NCBI GenBank assembly: GCA_963720775.1
Contig: CAVRGR010000001.1
Coordinates: forward strand, 124,001-188,000
Direction of reading: 5' to 3'
DNA: 64,000 nt
DNA from: JAENVT01 sp963720775
GTDB lineage: Bacteria; Actinomycetota; Acidimicrobiia; Acidimicrobiales; Ilumatobacteraceae
Of this stretch, positions 54,241 through 62,144 are shown piece by piece; position 1 is the first letter of the stretch; each line of letters opens with the position of its first letter. Below the pieces are notes generated by a model. It saw only the letters and a list, made by a program, of their open reading frames with translations. It was not told where the DNA came from and did not search any database. The translations under genes were made by a program, and so were the position numbers.

Positions 54241-55443
54241 ATGTCGAGTGGAATGCTGCTGCCGTCAGTGACGACGCTCGTGGTGCTGTCCATCATCTTG
54301 GTCGTCGTGTTTCATCGCATCACGATGGGCGGTGCCCGAACTGCCGTCGCGTCGCGGCACCCCGATCCCGTGGATCGGGCGGACCGGATCGTGGTGTTGA
54401 TCCCTGCCCACAATGAAGCCGACTGCATCGGCGCCACGATCGAAGCGATGCTGCACCAAGACCGGCCAGCCGACGAGATCGTGGTCGTTGCCAATGGATG
54501 CGCCGACGACACCGCCGACGTCGCTCGACGCTACCCGGTCACCGTTCTCGAATTGCCCGAACTGGCCCACCGCAAGAGCGAAGCGTTGAACATCGCCTGG
54601 CGACGGTACGCACAGTCCGCCGACCTGGTCGTGTGTCTCGACGCCGATACGATCATGCTCCCCTCGACGCTTGGCCAGTGGGAAAGCGAGTTCGACCACA
54701 ACCCGGATCTCGGTGGTTCCTCGTCGAAGTTCACCATGATCCAGAGCGGTCTCCTTCCTCGCCTGCAGAAGGCCGAGTTTGCTCGCTGGACGATGACCAG
54801 CCTGCGTCGTGGCTGGACGAGCGTGCTCGCCGGAACGGGTTGCGCGATTCGCAACGCCGCACTGCGAGAGGTCGTCGCTCACGACGGCCGCGATGGGCCC
54901 TGGTCGTACCATTCGGTGGTCGAGGACTTCGAGCTGACATACCAGATCCGGTCACTCGGGTGGCTCTGTCAGGTCAGTCCCGACGTTCGGGCGTACACCG
55001 ATTCGATGCCAACGGTTCGAGCCCTCTGGGGCCAACGCATGAAGTGGCAGACAGGCACGGTCGAGGACCTGCTCCGAATCGGCGTGACGAAGCTGACCTT
55101 TCTCGATTGGATGCAACAGTTCGCCGGCCTCGCAGCCGCTTTGGTCCGCTTGTCGTGGGTCGTGTTCACCACCATCGCCCTGGCAATCGGAACGTTGCAG
55201 TTCAACAAGTTCTGGCTGCTGCCGCCGTTGCTCTTCATCGCCAACGACGTCCGCCAGTCATGGTATGTCCCCCACCGTTCGTGGAAAGACGTCCTACTCG
55301 CAGCGCTACTCATCCCACAAGAGCTCTTTGCATGGATGCGAGCCGGATGGTTCTTGAGCGCATGGTTCGAGGTCCTCGTCAACAAGACAACCGGCAGATC
55401 CAAAGATCGCTGGGCACTTCAAGCACTTGCCGAAGGGAGGTGA
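54241..55443 (+). CDS. Membrane processive family-2 glycosyltransferase
   Basis: A 400-residue GT2 enzyme. One N-terminal membrane segment (residues 10-27), then VVLIPAHNEADCIGAT, the UDP-binding LDADT near 133-137, catalytic VVEDFE near 228-229 and QRMKWQ near 265-270, equivalent to QxxRW of processive synthases. Three or four membrane segments close the protein. It likely makes or extends an extracellular polysaccharide, as in hyaluronan/cellulose-like synthases. It sits near a diguanylate cyclase, but no PilZ domain is seen. ATG 54241 follows GGGA. Confidence 0.85.
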   Translation: MSSGMLLPSVTTLVVLSIILVVVFHRITMGGARTAVASRHPDPVDRADRIVVLIPAHNEADCIGATIEAMLHQDRPADEIVVVANGCADDTADVARRYPVTVLELPELAHRKSEALNIAWRRYAQSADLVVCLDADTIMLPSTLGQWESEFDHNPDLGGSSSKFTMIQSGLLPRLQKAEFARWTMTSLRRGWTSVLAGTGCAIRNAALREVVAHDGRDGPWSYHSVVEDFELTYQIRSLGWLCQVSPDVRAYTDSMPTVRALWGQRMKWQTGTVEDLLRIGVTKLTFLDWMQQFAGLAAALVRLSWVVFTTIALAIGTLQFNKFWLLPPLLFIANDVRQSWYVPHRSWKDVLLAALLIPQELFAWMRAGWFLSAWFEVLVNKTTGRSKDRWALQALAEGR

Positions 55444-55446
55444 ACC

Positions 55447-55647
55447 ATGTACACAAACGACAGTCTCGCCGTGATGTCGCTTCCGGCGACGATCACCGCA
55501 CTACCGGCGGCGGGCGTCACACTTCCGGCGACCGGCTCAACCGTCTTCGCCCTCATATGGATGGCGTCGGCCCTTGTCACCAGCGGCTTCGCATTGGTCT
55601 CGTTACGCCAACTCTTCCGCCGCACCCCACAAACACTACGGCCATAA
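55447..55647 (+). CDS. LPATG-containing single-span microprotein
   Basis: A 66-residue protein: a short Ala/Leu/Pro-rich N-terminus, LPATG at residues 26-30, one membrane helix and a basic tail (RQLFRRTP). This is the layout of a sortase sorting signal, but no separate secretion signal is present. AGGGAGGTGA gives a very good ribosome site and the ATG is 3 bp after the glycosyltransferase stop, so it is a real co-translated gene. Function unknown. Confidence 0.65.
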   Translation: MYTNDSLAVMSLPATITALPAAGVTLPATGSTVFALIWMASALVTSGFALVSLRQLFRRTPQTLRP

Positions 55648-55989
55648 CCAACCCCCACCGATTCCGGTCACAACCCCGACGAGAGCGACAACGAGCACCA
55701 TCAAACCTCCGCGTCGCTCCCAGAGGGGTGTCAGTGAGCCTCGGCCACGCGTTTGGTCGAAGCACCGAGCCCAGACCACCGGACCCGGTCAGAAACCCCT
55801 CGGCATTGGCTCGACCGACGAGTTGATGCGCGAGTTCTTGATCCACAACTACTTGATCGGGCATTTGGCCCTACGCTCCGGCGAGCCATCGCTCACCCTC
55901 TCAGACCAGATCCTGGTCACACCGTCTTTCTGACACCCCGCCATTCAATGTCGTTGGAGACACGGCGGTTCATTCCGCGAGCGAGTCAC

Positions 55990-56215
55990 CCTCGGCACAT
56001 CCCGCCTGCTGAATCAGGGCACAGCCCTTGAGGTCGAGCCTGATCGACGTGCGTCCAACGACATTGCCGCCCGCTACGGCGGCGAAGAGTTCGTCGTCCT
56101 CCTGCCCGGCTGCGATACCAACGCCGCCACAGCCCCGTCCTCGAACGGGTTCAAGAAAGCCTCACCCTCGCCCTCACCGCCGTACGTGATGCGCCCCGGG
56201 TCTCGCGATGAGCAC
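55990..56215 (+). pseudogene. Remnant of a GGEEF (diguanylate cyclase) gene
   Basis: The + strand reads NDIAARYGGEEFVVLLPGCD around 56060-56120, a clear active-type GGDEF core. About 20 codons later the match continues in another frame with VLERVQESLTLALTAVRDAP. No start or upstream domain is recognisable. It is a decayed fragment, distinct from the intact cyclase at 52 kb. Confidence 0.75.
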
Positions 56216-56244
56216 GCAGAACGCGCGGCGCATATTCGCGACCG
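56207..56244 (+). repeat. 38-bp repeat copy A
   Basis: Matches 61398-61435 at 34 of 38 positions; all four differences are transitions. It contains CAGAAC and GCGGCGCA, related to the hairpin-element motif. The partner copy lies outside the island. Confidence 0.7.
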
Positions 56245-56261
56245 ATGGTGGCACCTCCACG

Positions 56262-56288
56262 AACGCCGATCGGCGCATCTGGGCGTCT
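56262..56288 (+). repeat. Island hairpin element 4 (short form)
   Basis: Arms ACGCC (56263-56267) and GGCGT (56282-56286) enclose GATCGGCGCATC. It follows copy A of the 38-bp repeat by 17 bp. Confidence 0.65.
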
Positions 56289-56363
56289 CACGAAGCCGGT
56301 GATGTCGTAAGTTGCTGGCCGTGGCAGCGTTCAACGGCGTCCGTCGCGGGTATTGTCGGCCAC

Positions 56364-56492
56364 ATGGACCCCGACGACAAACCCATCGATGCCACGGCCG
56401 ATCCGGTCGACAAACCGGCGGAAGACACCGTTCTGTTCAGCGACGACGCCGTCGTTCAGGCTGAGCCGTTCATTCAGACGAATATCAGCTGA
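56364..56492 (+). CDS. Possible 42-residue acidic protein
   Basis: ATG 56364 reads a very acidic peptide (DPDDKPIDATADPVDKPAED at its start) to TGA at 56490. No clear ribosome site and no recognised family. It lies between hairpin elements 4 and 5 and would be the only content of that block, which is the main reason to list it. Confidence 0.25.
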   Translation: MDPDDKPIDATADPVDKPAEDTVLFSDDAVVQAEPFIQTNIS

Positions 56493-56598
56493 CCGTCGCC
56501 GCTGAGGGCTGACCCAACAGCTATGTACTCGAAAGCGCCGAGTGATTCTTTGTCACAATGACTGGCGATGTTCGGCGGCCACAAAGTGCTGGTCCGGG

Positions 56599-56680
56599 AC
56601 GCATAACAACGGCGCGGAACTCCACCCTGCCCAGATCCTCAGGACGCTCCGAACGGCGCATCTGCTCGCGCCAACGAACC
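56599..56680 (+). repeat. Island hairpin element 5
   Basis: Arms GGCGCG (56611-56616) and CGCGCC (56667-56672). GCATAAC precedes the left arm; GAACGGCGCATC (56651-56662) precedes the right arm. Confidence 0.75.
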
Positions 56681-56791
56681 AGAGTTCGGAGCCGCCCAAT
56701 GACGAGCTTCACTTCGAAAATCCAGTCTCCGCCCGCCTCGTCGCGGCCCACGAACTGCTTGAGAAGCGCGTGAAACTGCAGCTTCCGTCGA

Positions 56792-57494
56792 CTAATGCTG
56801 TCGCTCAGCTTCATCGGCAACACGATGCAGAAAGTAGAAGGCGTTCGACTTGGCCCGGCGACGTCCTTGGCCGCGCTCACGAAGGGCTCGACCGATCACA
56901 TCAAGAGAAGGAACACCTACAGCGGCGCCCGCTGTGAGTAGACCGGAGAGTGAGAGCACCTCGCCGTGGGCTGCAACGACAACCCCGCCAGCTTCGGCCA
57001 TCAGTCGACGCGGGTCGCCGAGCGCGACGGACGCAACCTCGCGTAGCAACCCGTGTTCTGCCAGAGATTCTCGGATGTCCAAGAGCGCGGGTTCGACTTC
57101 ACGGCGCCATGCATCCTCCACTTCTGAATCGAAGGTGGCCTCGAACGGCCGGGACTCAAAGTCTCTGCTGAGGCGAGCGACAGCCGCTCGGAATCGACGT
57201 AGCGGAACCTCGATCTCCCGCCGAAGATCGAACGAGGGCGAGCGTCAACGCAATCTGGTCGCGGGGATCCTGGACCCGGCTCATGTCACTGATCGCCGAA
57301 ATCATCGACGCGGCCGGGGAGTACACCGTTACATCGTCCGCATACAGGACGGCCGGCTTGATCAGATCAGCGGCGGATCGTAGGTCCGGGTCCGCAAGCG
57401 CAACTTTCACGTGCACCTTCGGCGCGGCCGAACCTGGCGGTGGCGCAGCCCGACCCGACGCTCTGCCCTTCCTCTTGCCGGCCATGGTGTCCAT
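56792..57494 (-). pseudogene. DUF6236-like protein gene with one frameshift
   Basis: The first frame from 57494 gives DLIKPAVLYADDVTVYSP and DPRDQIALTLALV. Near 57240 a one-base shift leads into FDLRREIEVPLRRFRAAVAR and on to a 109-codon open frame ending at 56792. Joined, it encodes about 233 residues. The LIKPAVLYxDxV segment recalls DUF6236 proteins of unknown function; the assignment is tentative. It lies between hairpin elements 5 and 6. Confidence 0.55.
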
Positions 57495-57648
57495 GCTCGC
57501 GACGCGAAGCCCGAGTGTCGCCCATCAGCGTCGCTGTGGGGATTGACCTTGACCCGACGCCCAAGTCATGTCGCAGATAGGTCCGGGCGCGTCACGCTGG
57601 CGACGGACTCATGCACCTCGTCTGGTCAGGCTCGAACTTGCTGTGCTG

Positions 57649-57720
57649 GCGCATAACGCGCGACACGTATCGACCGCATGGAGTAGGGATCGAACCAACA
57701 CAGAACGGCGCATCCGCGCT
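57649..57720 (+). repeat. Island hairpin element 6
   Basis: Arms GCGCG (57658-57662) and CGCGC (57715-57719). GCATAAC precedes the left arm; GAACGGCGCATC (57703-57714) abuts the right arm. Confidence 0.75.
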
Positions 57721-57790
57721 GCCTCACAATGCTGTCGGACAACGCGTGCCGATCGTCAAGTGCGATGTCGTGGTGAGTGTCGTGGGGTTG

Positions 57791-58381
57791 TCAGGGCCGG
57801 AGGGGGGCACCGGTGCCGATCATCGAGTTGCGGGTGACGAGCGCCGCCAGCTCGTCGGGCGCCCAGCCCTCGGTGCCCTCCGGCCGCACCGGCAGCACCA
57901 TGAACCGCTGCTCCGATGTCGAGTCAACGACGCGCACCTCGACATCGTCGCCGAGCTCCATCCCGAACTCCGCGAGCACGGCGCGCGGCTCGCGCACGAC
58001 GCGGCTGCGGTACTCGAACGACTTGTACCAGGCGGGCGGGTCGCCGAGTACCGCCCCTGGGTAGCAGGAGCACAGTGTGCAGACGATCATGTGGTGGACG
58101 TCAGGCGTGTTCTCCATCACGGCCACCGGCACGGTCATCGGGGTGTACTCCGACAGCGTCGCCGTACCGTTGTCGACCAAGCGGGCCTTGAACTCGGGGT
58201 CGGTCCAGGCGCGAGCGACGATCTTTGCGCCGAGTGCCGGGCTCGGCCCGTCACCGCTCTCGAACGCCATTTCGCGGGCAACGATCGCGGCGTCGACGTC
58301 GTCGTGGTGCACGTGGCCGTGCTCCTCCAGATGGTGCTCGAGCGCCTCGGTGCGCTCGTGGGGGGTCGAGTCGTGGCTCAT
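57791..58381 (-). CDS. Nitrile hydratase alpha subunit, cobalt type
   Basis: A 196-residue alpha subunit. The metal claw CTLCSC spans residues 101-106; Thr in the second place marks the cobalt class (Ser in iron enzymes). WTDPEFKARLVDNGTATL before it is the family signature. After the claw, YPGAVLGDPPAWYKS replaces the usual YPWPVLG. ATG 58381 overlaps the beta stop by ATGA. The order beta then alpha is normal for cobalt enzymes. The activator/metallochaperone gene expected next is absent; hairpin element 6 lies there instead. Confidence 0.93.
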   Translation of the reverse strand: MSHDSTPHERTEALEHHLEEHGHVHHDDVDAAIVAREMAFESGDGPSPALGAKIVARAWTDPEFKARLVDNGTATLSEYTPMTVPVAVMENTPDVHHMIVCTLCSCYPGAVLGDPPAWYKSFEYRSRVVREPRAVLAEFGMELGDDVEVRVVDSTSEQRFMVLPVRPEGTEGWAPDELAALVTRNSMIGTGAPLRP

Positions 58382-58965
58382 GTTGCGTCCTCCAGATCGC
58401 GTTCCCAGATGTCGATGAGCAGCGTGTGCGTGGCGTCGGGGCCGAACACGGCGGCGGCGTCGAGCGACACGGCGTAGACGTGCTCGGGCCGGCCGTGGCG
58501 CCCGGTGGCCGCCGACTCGGTCGGGTGCGGCCACGTACACGAGTGGCGCACGACGGTGCCGAAATGGCGCCGGGTGTACCGCGGCACGCGCGTGTGGCCG
58601 GGCGTGACCGGGTTGCGGACGCGCACGCGCTGGCCCGCTGTGAACCGGGGCGGTTCGGCCGGCTCGGCCCACGGATCGTCGTTGCGCTCCGGCGACGGCT
58701 CCCGAGGCCCGTCGAGAAGGCCCTGCTCCGTTGCCATCTGCTCGGCGGCCCACAGCCAGCGCTCGTAGTAGCGCGATGCCAGGTATTCGGCGGGCGGCAT
58801 GTGCTCGATCGTCCAGCGGAAGTGGTCGACGGTGGTGTTACTCATCAAGTGGCGTGTGATCGCGGCCGCCCGACCTTCCCATGGCTCGTGGTAGAGCGGC
58901 TCGTCTTCCTCTATCGGTATCCGCCCGAACCCGTGCATGCCTCCCAGGTCGTGGACTCCGTCCAT
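58378..58965 (-). CDS. Nitrile hydratase beta subunit
   Basis: A 195-residue beta subunit starting MDGVHDLGGMHGFG, the nearly invariant family opening. HEPWEGRAAAITRHL and the C-terminal barrel segment RVPRYTRRHFGTV are typical; the two Arg that contact the oxidised Cys of alpha lie in this type of segment. It is about 25-30 residues shorter than most. With alpha it hydrates nitriles to amides. Expression start lies in the 830-bp gap to its right. Confidence 0.93.
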   Translation of the reverse strand: MDGVHDLGGMHGFGRIPIEEDEPLYHEPWEGRAAAITRHLMSNTTVDHFRWTIEHMPPAEYLASRYYERWLWAAEQMATEQGLLDGPREPSPERNDDPWAEPAEPPRFTAGQRVRVRNPVTPGHTRVPRYTRRHFGTVVRHSCTWPHPTESAATGRHGRPEHVYAVSLDAAAVFGPDATHTLLIDIWERDLEDAT

Positions 58966-59320
58966 GCGATGATTCTGGCAGATCCCTCAGCGTGTCCGGA
59001 CCGACAAGCGAGCCAACGATCCTGTCGTCATGTCCCGCGTTCCGATTCGTGTGCGCAGCGATGGCAGGGATCACGTTGACGGCTATCCGGTCTGGTGAGC
59101 TCGTCAACTGGGAGTCATGGATCAGCCGGTGCTGAACTCTTGCGGGGGCTCCAGATGCACCGTGAGTGACGAGACGAGCGAGCGCGGTTCGATTTCGCGC
59201 GCCGGTGCGGACGTAGATGTTGTCCAGGCGCACGCAGTGGGGTGCTGCGAGTAACGAGCGCCAAGCTGCCGATCTCGAGTGCTTCGTGGATATGCGATCC
59301 GTTCAGAACGGCACTCAGAA

Positions 59321-59383
59321 CTGCGAGCAGAACGACAGCCGACATCGTCGACGGTTCGGCACCGAACGGCGCATCGGCTCGGG
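59321..59383 (+). repeat. Island hairpin element 7
   Basis: Arms CGAGC (59324-59328) and GCTCG (59377-59381); GAACGGCGCATC at 59364-59375. The arm sequence is unlike the others, yet complementary. Confidence 0.7.
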
Positions 59384-59469
59384 TGATGTGTGCACGCTGG
59401 CACCCGTCAGTTGGTCGTCTGAGAGCACTACGCGGCGCCTCTTCCGGGACCGCGTCGGCGAGGCGTCGC

Positions 59470-59549
59470 TTGTCAGCAATTTGTCCGCGAACGCCACGAA
59501 ATCTGACAACACAGGGCATCATCAGACGACACGATCGGTGGCCAGAAAT
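59470..59549. repeat. Right subterminal repeats of the island
   Basis: TTGTCAGCA (59470-59478), ATTTGTCCGCGA (59479-59490) and GGCCAGAAAT (59540-59549). They match the left-end set, supporting that both ends belong to one element. Confidence 0.65.
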
Positions 59550-59607
59550 GTTATGTGAGCAGGCTAGACGTGATTCGACGCAACTGACCGCAACCCCCAT
59601 CTCCGGA

Positions 59608-59631
59608 GTTCAAGTCCCCCCTTCGACACCA
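59608..59631 (+). repeat. Right attachment site (tRNA-Leu 3' end copy)
   Basis: 24 bases identical to the 3' end of tRNA-Leu at 48397-48420, including CCA. There is no tRNA body upstream of it, so it is an att remnant and not a gene. Confidence 0.9.
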
Positions 59632-59796
59632 ACCCCCGCGTGGCGGTCTACGTGCGTCAGCCGCGGGCGCAGGGGGTGCTCGGTGAAGCTTCACCTGCAG
59701 GTGGTCAGGCTGCACGATTGCGCAGTCGATCAGCTCGTCGACGAGTTGGCGTTGCTCAATGTGATGTGTTGCTGGTACCGGTTGAGCCGGGCCCGG

Positions 59797-61284
59797 TCAA
59801 GTGGCCTCGGCCCGCTCGCGCACTGCACGGACCAAACCCGGGAAGACGAAGCGGTGGAACGGTCGCACGCTGTACCAGTAGAGATAGCCGAGGATGCCTC
59901 GCGGCTCGTACAGCGCTGTCTGCTCCACGACTGCGCCCCCGGCGTCGGGCCTGACCTCGAACTGCAGCCAAGCCCGACCTGGCAGCTTCATCTCGGCTCG
60001 AAGTCGCAGCAGGTGTGGAGACTCGATGACCTCGACGCGCCAAAAGTCGAGAGGATCGCCCGCTCGCAACTCTCGCGGATGACGTCTACCCCGACGCATG
60101 CCCACGCCACCACAAGCCCGGTCGAGGAGCCCCCGCAACTGCCACAGCGCGTTGCCGGCGGGCCAACCATCGTCGCCACCGAGCCCGCAGATGACATCGA
60201 AGACGCGCTCCGGCGAGGCCTCCACGCGACTGCGATGCCGCTCGAGCAGCATGCCCTCATGGGCAGACAACTTTTGGCCCTCGCGCTGGTCCCGGTTCAC
60301 GCTGGCAAGGCTTGACGCCCAGGTGGTCTCGACGTCGTCGGTGGCGAGCCGCGCCATGGCACGCTGAACAGCCTCGTCGTAGCCCATGGGCTGCACCTCG
60401 AACTCGCGTAACGCCCGGTCGTCTCGGACCACGACCTCGGTCTGCAGGCTCTGGATCAACGGTTGGGCGATCCGAAAGGGGATCGGGGTCACAAGATCAA
60501 CGAATCGGCTGCTCAGCGACGGCCGGGGGACCGGGAGCGCCACGATGACGCGCCGCAGGCCTCGGAGGTGTGCGTAGTGGAGAATCATCTCCCGGTAGCT
60601 CAGAACGTCACGTCCACCGATCTCGTAGATGCCGATGGCGTCCTCGTGGTCGAGGGTCCTGAGGAGGTAGTCAAGGACGTCTCGCACGCTGATCGGTTGG
60701 CAGTGTGTGTCGATCCATCGAGGGGTCACCATCATTGGCAGGCGCTCGGCAAGATGCCGGATCATCTCGAAGCTCGCCGAGCCAGACCCCACGATGACGG
60801 CGGCGCGGAACTCGACCACTGGCACGCCGGCCTCCGCCAAGGTGCGCCCAACCTCGTGACGCGAGATCAGATGCCGGCTGTGGACCTCCTCGGGACGACC
60901 GAGCCCCCCGAGGTAAATGATCCTGCCGACGCCGGCTTGCCCGGCCGCGTGCGCGAAGGCTCGTGCCATCCGCCGGTCTCGCTCGCGAAAGGCACCACCC
61001 TCAGCCATGGAGTGCACGAGGTAGTAGGCGACGTCGATGCCATCAAGCACCGCTGGGAGCACGGACGCATCGGCGAGGTCGCCTCGCACGATCTCGACAC
61101 CGGGCCAATCACGCCCTGCAAGGCGGTCGGGATCGCGCGCCACGCAACGGACCTGATGCCCTCGCGCGAGCAAGCGTGGCACCAACCTTCCACCGATGTA
61201 GCCGGTCGCACCGGTGACGAGCACGTGTACCGGATGTGCCGAAACCTCCACCTGCAAGTCGACGCGAGACGGAACGACATCCAT
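59797..61284 (-). CDS. NAD(P)-binding SDR-like protein fused to a DUF2867 domain
   Basis: A 495-residue protein. Residues 15-300 are an atypical/extended SDR: VLVTGATGYIGGRLVPRLLARGH, then DVAYYLVHSM and IIYLGGLGR. Residues 345-490 are DUF2867 (SRPBCC-like) with DVICGLGGDDGWPAGNALW and a hydrophobic end (LGYLYWYSVRPFHRFVFPGL). This fusion is common in actinobacteria and is often annotated as an NAD(P)H-binding oxidoreductase. ATG 61284 follows GGGAGG. Role unknown. Confidence 0.85.
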   Translation of the reverse strand: MDVVPSRVDLQVEVSAHPVHVLVTGATGYIGGRLVPRLLARGHQVRCVARDPDRLAGRDWPGVEIVRGDLADASVLPAVLDGIDVAYYLVHSMAEGGAFRERDRRMARAFAHAAGQAGVGRIIYLGGLGRPEEVHSRHLISRHEVGRTLAEAGVPVVEFRAAVIVGSGSASFEMIRHLAERLPMMVTPRWIDTHCQPISVRDVLDYLLRTLDHEDAIGIYEIGGRDVLSYREMILHYAHLRGLRRVIVALPVPRPSLSSRFVDLVTPIPFRIAQPLIQSLQTEVVVRDDRALREFEVQPMGYDEAVQRAMARLATDDVETTWASSLASVNRDQREGQKLSAHEGMLLERHRSRVEASPERVFDVICGLGGDDGWPAGNALWQLRGLLDRACGGVGMRRGRRHPRELRAGDPLDFWRVEVIESPHLLRLRAEMKLPGRAWLQFEVRPDAGGAVVEQTALYEPRGILGYLYWYSVRPFHRFVFPGLVRAVRERAEAT

Positions 61285-61397
61285 CGGACCTCCCACACTC
61301 CATTGCACGCGCAGCGTGGCACCAGTACCAGAGGCCATGGTCCCGATCCGGAGCCGGCTCCACCGGTAAGCCTGCCCGCCAGTTCTGGGCGGCTCGT

Positions 61398-61435
61398 GAT
61401 GAGCACACAGAACACGCGGCGCACATTCGCGGCCG
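61398..61435 (+). repeat. 38-bp repeat copy B
   Basis: Partner of 56207-56244 (34 of 38 identical), 1.8 kb beyond the right att site, in the gap between two leftward genes. Confidence 0.7.
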
Positions 61436-61455
61436 GTGCCGCCGTCGTGACGTCG

Positions 61456-62097
61456 TCATCGGGTGAACGTGAGGTGGGTGACGCCACTGGGCGTCGAGAC
61501 CACCTCCACGTCGTACTGCTGCTCCAACGCCTCCAGGCCGTCCCACAGCCGAACACCGCGGCCGAGCAGGATCGGCACCACCACGACGTGCAGGTGGTCG
61601 ACGAGACCGGCGGCGATGAACGCGCGCATCATCGTCGGCCCCCCGCCGATGCGGACGTCCTGACCGGCGGCTGCGTCCCGCGCCACCTCGAGTGCATCCG
61701 CCGGCGCGGCGTCGAGGAAGTGGAACGTCGTACCACCCTCCATCTCCAGCGACGGGCGCGGACGGTGGGTCAGGACGTACGTCGGCGTGTGGAACGGCGG
61801 GTTGTCGCCCCACCACCCGCGCCACTCCGGGTCGTCCTGCCAGCCCGGAGGGCCGAACTTGCCCGCGCCCATGATCTCCGCACCGATCCCGGGTCCGTGC
61901 CGCTCGGCCATCGCGTCATCGACGCCCTCGGTGCCGCCCGACTCGCCGAAGACTTCGCGGCGGGCGAACCGGGTGGCGAACAGCCACTCGTGGAGCCGAT
62001 GCCCGGCGTGGCCGAACGGCGTCTCGAGGGCCTGCCCCTCGCCGGTGGCGAACCCGTCGAGCGAGATCGAGAAGTTGTGGATGCGGACGCGCGACAT
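61456..62097 (-). CDS. RibD C-terminal-like / dihydrofolate-reductase-fold protein
   Basis: A 213-residue dihydrofolate-reductase-fold protein: RIHNFSISLDGFATG at the start, AEIMGAGKFGPP, PTYVLTHRPRPSL, the NADPH-loop VRIGGGPTMMRAFIAAGLVD and HLHVVVVPILLGRG. It belongs to the stand-alone RibD-C group of unknown substrates. ATG 62097 is 47 bp after the SRPBCC gene, so it may be the third gene of the ArsR operon. Confidence 0.88.
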   Translation of the reverse strand: MSRVRIHNFSISLDGFATGEGQALETPFGHAGHRLHEWLFATRFARREVFGESGGTEGVDDAMAERHGPGIGAEIMGAGKFGPPGWQDDPEWRGWWGDNPPFHTPTYVLTHRPRPSLEMEGGTTFHFLDAAPADALEVARDAAAGQDVRIGGGPTMMRAFIAAGLVDHLHVVVVPILLGRGVRLWDGLEALEQQYDVEVVSTPSGVTHLTFTR

Positions 62098-62144
62098 GGC
62101 GGCTCCTTCGAGTGGTGGTGGTCGGTCAGACTGGTCGACCTGTG

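Larger units (their letters stand above)
48421..59631. mobile_element. 11.2-kb genomic island integrated at tRNA-Leu(GAG)
   Basis: Bounded by an exact 24-bp direct repeat of the tRNA 3' end. Both ends share ATTTGTCCGCGA, TTGTCAGCA and an inverted ATTTCTGGCC. Contents are accessory, often short or degraded, and separated by seven hairpin repeats. No tyrosine or serine recombinase is recognised, so the element is probably immobile now or moved in trans. Confidence 0.85.
58966..59796. other. 830-bp gap spanning the right island end
   Basis: No convincing gene. It holds the presumed promoter of the nitrile hydratase genes, hairpin element 7, the right subterminal repeats and the right att copy, then 165 bp without recognised features before the end of the SDR-DUF2867 gene. 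Confidence 0.5.

Noticed and set aside
57670..57705. tRNA T-arm-like sequence on the minus strand (GGTTCGATCCCTAC)
   Set aside because: There is no acceptor or anticodon arm around it, and the T-stem has a mismatch; it lies in the loop of hairpin element 6.
50387..59383. Calling the hairpin elements canonical integron attC sites
   Set aside because: The GCATAAC end is only loosely like RYYYAAC and no matching GTTRRRY end is seen; no integron integrase is present. The looser term hairpin element is used.
48421..59607. Integrase or transposase gene within the island
   Set aside because: No frame shows tyrosine-recombinase RHRY, serine-recombinase or DDE transposase motifs on reading.
59590..59631. 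A second tRNA-Leu gene
   Set aside because: Only the last 24 bases are present; upstream sequence cannot form the rest of a tRNA. It is the att copy.
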